Position numbers and translations under genes: made by a program. Below the pieces are notes generated by a model. It made no database searches. It saw only the letters and a list, made by a program, of their open reading frames with translations, and had not been told where the DNA came from. DNA of 33,066 nucleotides, from assembly GCA_026985525.1 (NCBI GenBank), contig JALSQI010000052.1, positions 1 to 33,066 on the forward strand. The letters run 5' to 3'. Origin of the DNA: Archaeoglobaceae archaeon (GTDB taxonomy: Archaea > Halobacteriota > Archaeoglobi > Archaeoglobales > Archaeoglobaceae). Each line of letters begins with the position of its first letter. Positions within the stretch are counted from its first letter, which is position 1. Positions 31,721-33,066 of the stretch are shown piece by piece.

Positions 31721-31786
31721 TTAGTGTACTACAATAATGGCTACTGGTACTGGCAAAAAAACAGGCAAACCCAGACCAGTAGCCAT
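31721..31786 (-). CDS. Putative branched-chain amino-acid leader peptide upstream of ilvB
   Basis: A 21-codon frame, ATG at 31786 to TAA at 31721, ending 29 bases before the ilvB start on the same strand. Residues 5-20 read [16 protein letters not shown]: three Leu, five Val, two Ile, 10 of 21 in total, ending in consecutive Ile-Ile-Val-Val codons (ATT ATT GTA GTA) and then His-stop. This matches the logic of bacterial ilv leader peptides such as IvbL and IlvL, although the sequence is different. An A-box-like TTTAAAAC (31806-31813) is about 24 bases upstream and there is no SD site, so the transcript should begin at or near the ATG. The frame coincides with a long inverted repeat. Function is inference; composition and position are seen directly. 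Confidence 0.72.
   Translation of the reverse strand: MATGLGLPVFLPVPVAIIVVH
31737..31786. repeat. Inverted repeat (RNA hairpin) within the ilv leader frame
   Basis: Perfect 12-base arms ATGGCTACTGGT (31737-31748) and ACCAGTAGCCAT (31775-31786). Inner arms CTGG (31750-31753) and CCAG (31771-31774) extend the stem by 4 pairs past a one-base bulge. In the ilvB-sense RNA the leader start codon forms the 5' base of the stem, the Pro-Val-Ala-Ile codons form the 3' arm, and the loop holds a run of seven U. A stem of 16 pairs in AT-rich DNA is unlikely to be chance. Confidence 0.8.
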
Positions 31787-31803
31787 GCTAAGCGGGCTGA
31801 ATA

Positions 31804-31820
31804 AAGTTTTAAATAATTTT
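31804..31820 (-). promoter_or_regulatory. A-box for the ilv leader / ilvBH-purM operon
   Basis: On the - strand ATTATTTAAAACTTTAT contains TTTAAAAC, centred about 24 bases upstream of the leader ATG at 31786. The A-rich AAAAATTA before it could be the BRE. The spacing predicts a transcript starting at the leader start codon. Confidence 0.5.
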
Positions 31821-31865
31821 TGGTTTTAGTTTTTTTGTTGCAATAGTTATAATTCAAGTTTATTT

Positions 31866-32081
31866 ATGAAATCTTTATAAAAATTGTTAAACACTTTCAA
31901 CGTTGACAACTTGGATCGTGTCAAAATATAGGATTTACTATATAAGCTTAAGAAAGTTCTAAAGCAACCAAGAAAGAAGTCAAGAAGGTTAATAGCAATA
32001 GATGAAACAAAATTAAAGCTTGAGAAAAGGTTAATCTTCGTATGGGCTGCAATAGATGTTGATACCAAAGATCGAGTTTAA
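31866..32081 (+). pseudogene. Broken DDE transposase remnant
   Basis: Reading + from 31866 gives one frame with in-frame stops at 31878 (TAA), 31929 (TAG) and finally 32079 (TAA). The last 49 codons (31932-32078) encode KKSRRLIAIDETKLKLEKR followed by LIFVWAAIDVDTKD, the catalytic-core pattern (IDET...WAAID) of archaeal IS-type DDE transposases. Only about 70 codons survive of a protein normally several times longer; both ends are missing, and I find no terminal inverted repeats or target duplication. A duplicated ATCGAGTTT (32071-32079 and 32083-32091) follows the break. The frame on the opposite strand is a shadow. The piece sits between the ilv leader promoter and the thermosome terminator. 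Confidence 0.78.
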
Positions 32082-32155
32082 AATCGAGTTTCTAAAAAAC
32101 CAAAACTTTAAAACAGACCTAAAACTTTAAATCAAAAAATAAATCTTAAAAAAGG
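32082..32155 (-). terminator. T-rich terminator region after the thermosome gene
   Basis: Directly after the thermosome stop the - strand has CCTTTTTTAAG, ATTTATTTTTTG and further T-runs within 75 bases. Multiple oligo-T tracts are the usual archaeal factor-independent terminator. The same DNA holds two AAAACTTTAAA-like copies. Confidence 0.5.
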
Positions 32156-33066
32156 TTAGAATTCACTTTCGGATTCTTCTTCTCCTCCTTCTTTCTCTCC
32201 TTCTTTCTCACTCTCTATGCCCTTTGCAGCTATGACGTCGTCGATTCTGAGTATCATTATTGCAACCTCAGTAGCACTGCTTATAGCCTGCTTCTTTACC
32301 CTTAGAGGCTCTAAAACGCCCATGTCCTTCATGTTCTCAACTTTTCCAGTAAAGACGTTTACTCCAGCGTACTTCTCGCCATTCTCGTGAGCTTTCCTAA
32401 GTTCAACCAATATGTCAATTGGATCGAGTCCAGCGTTCTCAGCTAAGCTTCTCGGTATCACTTCTAAGGAGTTAGCAAAAGCCTCTGCAGCTAACTGCTC
32501 TCTTCCTCCAAGAGTTGGAGCCCACTGCCTTAGTCTTAGGCTGATTTCGACTTCTGGAGCGCCGCCACCAGCTACTACTTTTCCACTCTCTAGTGCGGCT
32601 TTGACTACCTTTATAGAGTCAGTTAGAGACCTCTCCACTTCGTCAACTATGTGCTCCGTTCCACCTCTTATCAGTATAGTTACGGCTTTCGGATTCTTGC
32701 ATCCAGTAACGAACACCATCTTTTCGTCTCCGACTTTCCTCTCCTCTACCAACTGAGCCTCTCCAAGGTCTTCTGGCTTAACGTCTCTCAAGTCGGTCAG
32801 TATCTTAGCTCCAGTAGCCTTAGCCAACTTTTCTATGTCACTCTGCTTGACTCTTCTTACTGCAAGCACTCCAGCCTTAGCCAAGTAGTACTGAGCCAAG
32901 TCGTCAATTCCTTTCTGGCAGAACACAACGTTAGCTCCGGCGTTGACTATTCTGTCAACCATTTCTTTAAGCATCTTCTCCTCCTGCTCTATGAACTTCT
33001 GGAGCATTTCTGGGTCAGTTATTCTTATTTCTGCATCCGTTTCAGTCTCTTTAACTTCTAAAGCAG
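32156..33066 (-). CDS. thsA: Thermosome (group II chaperonin) subunit, C-terminal part
   Basis: About 302 residues up to the right edge; the N-terminal 240 or so, including most of the equatorial ATP site, lie outside. The frame is open through 33066 (...[24 protein letters not shown]), so the Met at 33007 is internal. Present are the apical domain with the helical-protrusion region ([34 protein letters not shown]), [26 protein letters not shown], the equatorial signature [34 protein letters not shown], and the end [12 protein letters not shown]. The tail is acidic ([17 protein letters not shown]) rather than the GGM repeats of some paralogues. ATP-driven protein folding in the cytosol. Confidence 0.96.
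   Translation of the reverse strand, partial: ALEVKETETDAEIRITDPEMLQKFIEQEEKMLKEMVDRIVNAGANVVFCQKGIDDLAQYYLAKAGVLAVRRVKQSDIEKLAKATGAKILTDLRDVKPEDLGEAQLVEERKVGDEKMVFVTGCKNPKAVTILIRGGTEHIVDEVERSLTDSIKVVKAALESGKVVAGGGAPEVEISLRLRQWAPTLGGREQLAAEAFANSLEVIPRSLAENAGLDPIDILVELRKAHENGEKYAGVNVFTGKVENMKDMGVLEPLRVKKQAISSATEVAIMILRIDDVIAAKGIESEKEGEKEGGEEESESEF

Noticed and set aside
31737-31786. The 12-base inverted repeat as the ends of an insertion sequence or MITE
   Set aside because: The arms are only 26 bases apart, no target duplication flanks them, and the enclosed DNA makes sense as a leader frame for ilvB. The transposase remnant lies outside the repeat.
31847-32068. A 73-codon frame on the - strand as a gene
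   Set aside because: The + strand of the same DNA carries the transposase signature, and the - strand protein is low-complexity and lacks any family resemblance.
1-33066. A CRISPR array
   Set aside because: No series of regularly spaced direct repeats was found by eye near the Cas genes or elsewhere; arrays may lie outside the window.

Overview
The window is a gene-dense stretch of a euryarchaeal chromosome, about 40% G+C by eye. RadB, a group II chaperonin (thermosome), archaeal SepF, the NEMF/RqcH homologue, GatB without bacterial-type neighbours, and TATA-box/leaderless gene starts all say Archaea. The gene set and codon use (AGA/AGG arginine) look most like Archaeoglobales; that placement is inference. 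First genes of transcription units mostly have a TATA-like A-box about 25 bases upstream of the start codon and no Shine-Dalgarno (SD) site. Genes inside operons often carry GGTG-type SD sites.

Layout. 1-2810 (+): end of a type III-B-like CRISPR effector operon (partial gene, Cmr4-like, Cmr5-like, an unclassified RAMP). No CRISPR array lies in the window. 2898-5404 (-): an unknown protein, tRNA-Arg(TCG) abutting a thioredoxin gene, a beta-helix-like protein, a PUA protein and a short cis-prenyltransferase homologue resembling the non-catalytic NgBR/Nus1 subunit. 5445-8110 (+): a DUF92/VTE6-like membrane protein and gatB. 8114-10776 (-): two tandem paralogues of unknown function, a NrdG-type radical SAM activase overlapping a CPNC redoxin, and a small MTH1187-type protein. 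10820-13923 (+): an MBL-fold protein and phosphoenolpyruvate synthase. 13930-15343 (-): radB and a short LarC-like gene. 15399-18268 (+): a nucleoside deaminase coupled to a MutS-like ATPase. 18265-19223 (-): zpr1 and sepF. 19324-21264 (+): rqcH.

21267-25421 (-) is one tightly packed four-gene unit. It encodes a HydF-like GTPase that has lost the [4Fe-4S] domain, an aspartase-like lyase, a CofE-family ligase paralogue and an ADP-ribosylglycohydrolase. Its promoter carries a perfect inverted repeat. No hydE, hydG or [FeFe]-hydrogenase gene is in the window, so the pair familiar from [FeFe]-hydrogenase maturation appears here in another setting.

25484-28533 holds an ABC-2 exporter, a divergent winged-helix gene whose start codon overlaps that of the ABC ATPase, and a TPR protein. 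28522-31691 (-) is ilvB-ilvH-purM. Upstream of ilvB is an unannotated 21-codon reading frame (31721-31786) in which 10 of 21 residues are Leu, Val or Ile. It has its own A-box at leaderless distance and is folded into a long inverted repeat, so it looks like an archaeal branched-chain amino-acid leader peptide with an attenuator. Beyond it lie a broken transposase remnant and the 3' part of a thermosome gene.

The two most promising observations are the ilv leader peptide/hairpin and the HydF-like/AspA/CofE-like/ARH operon.
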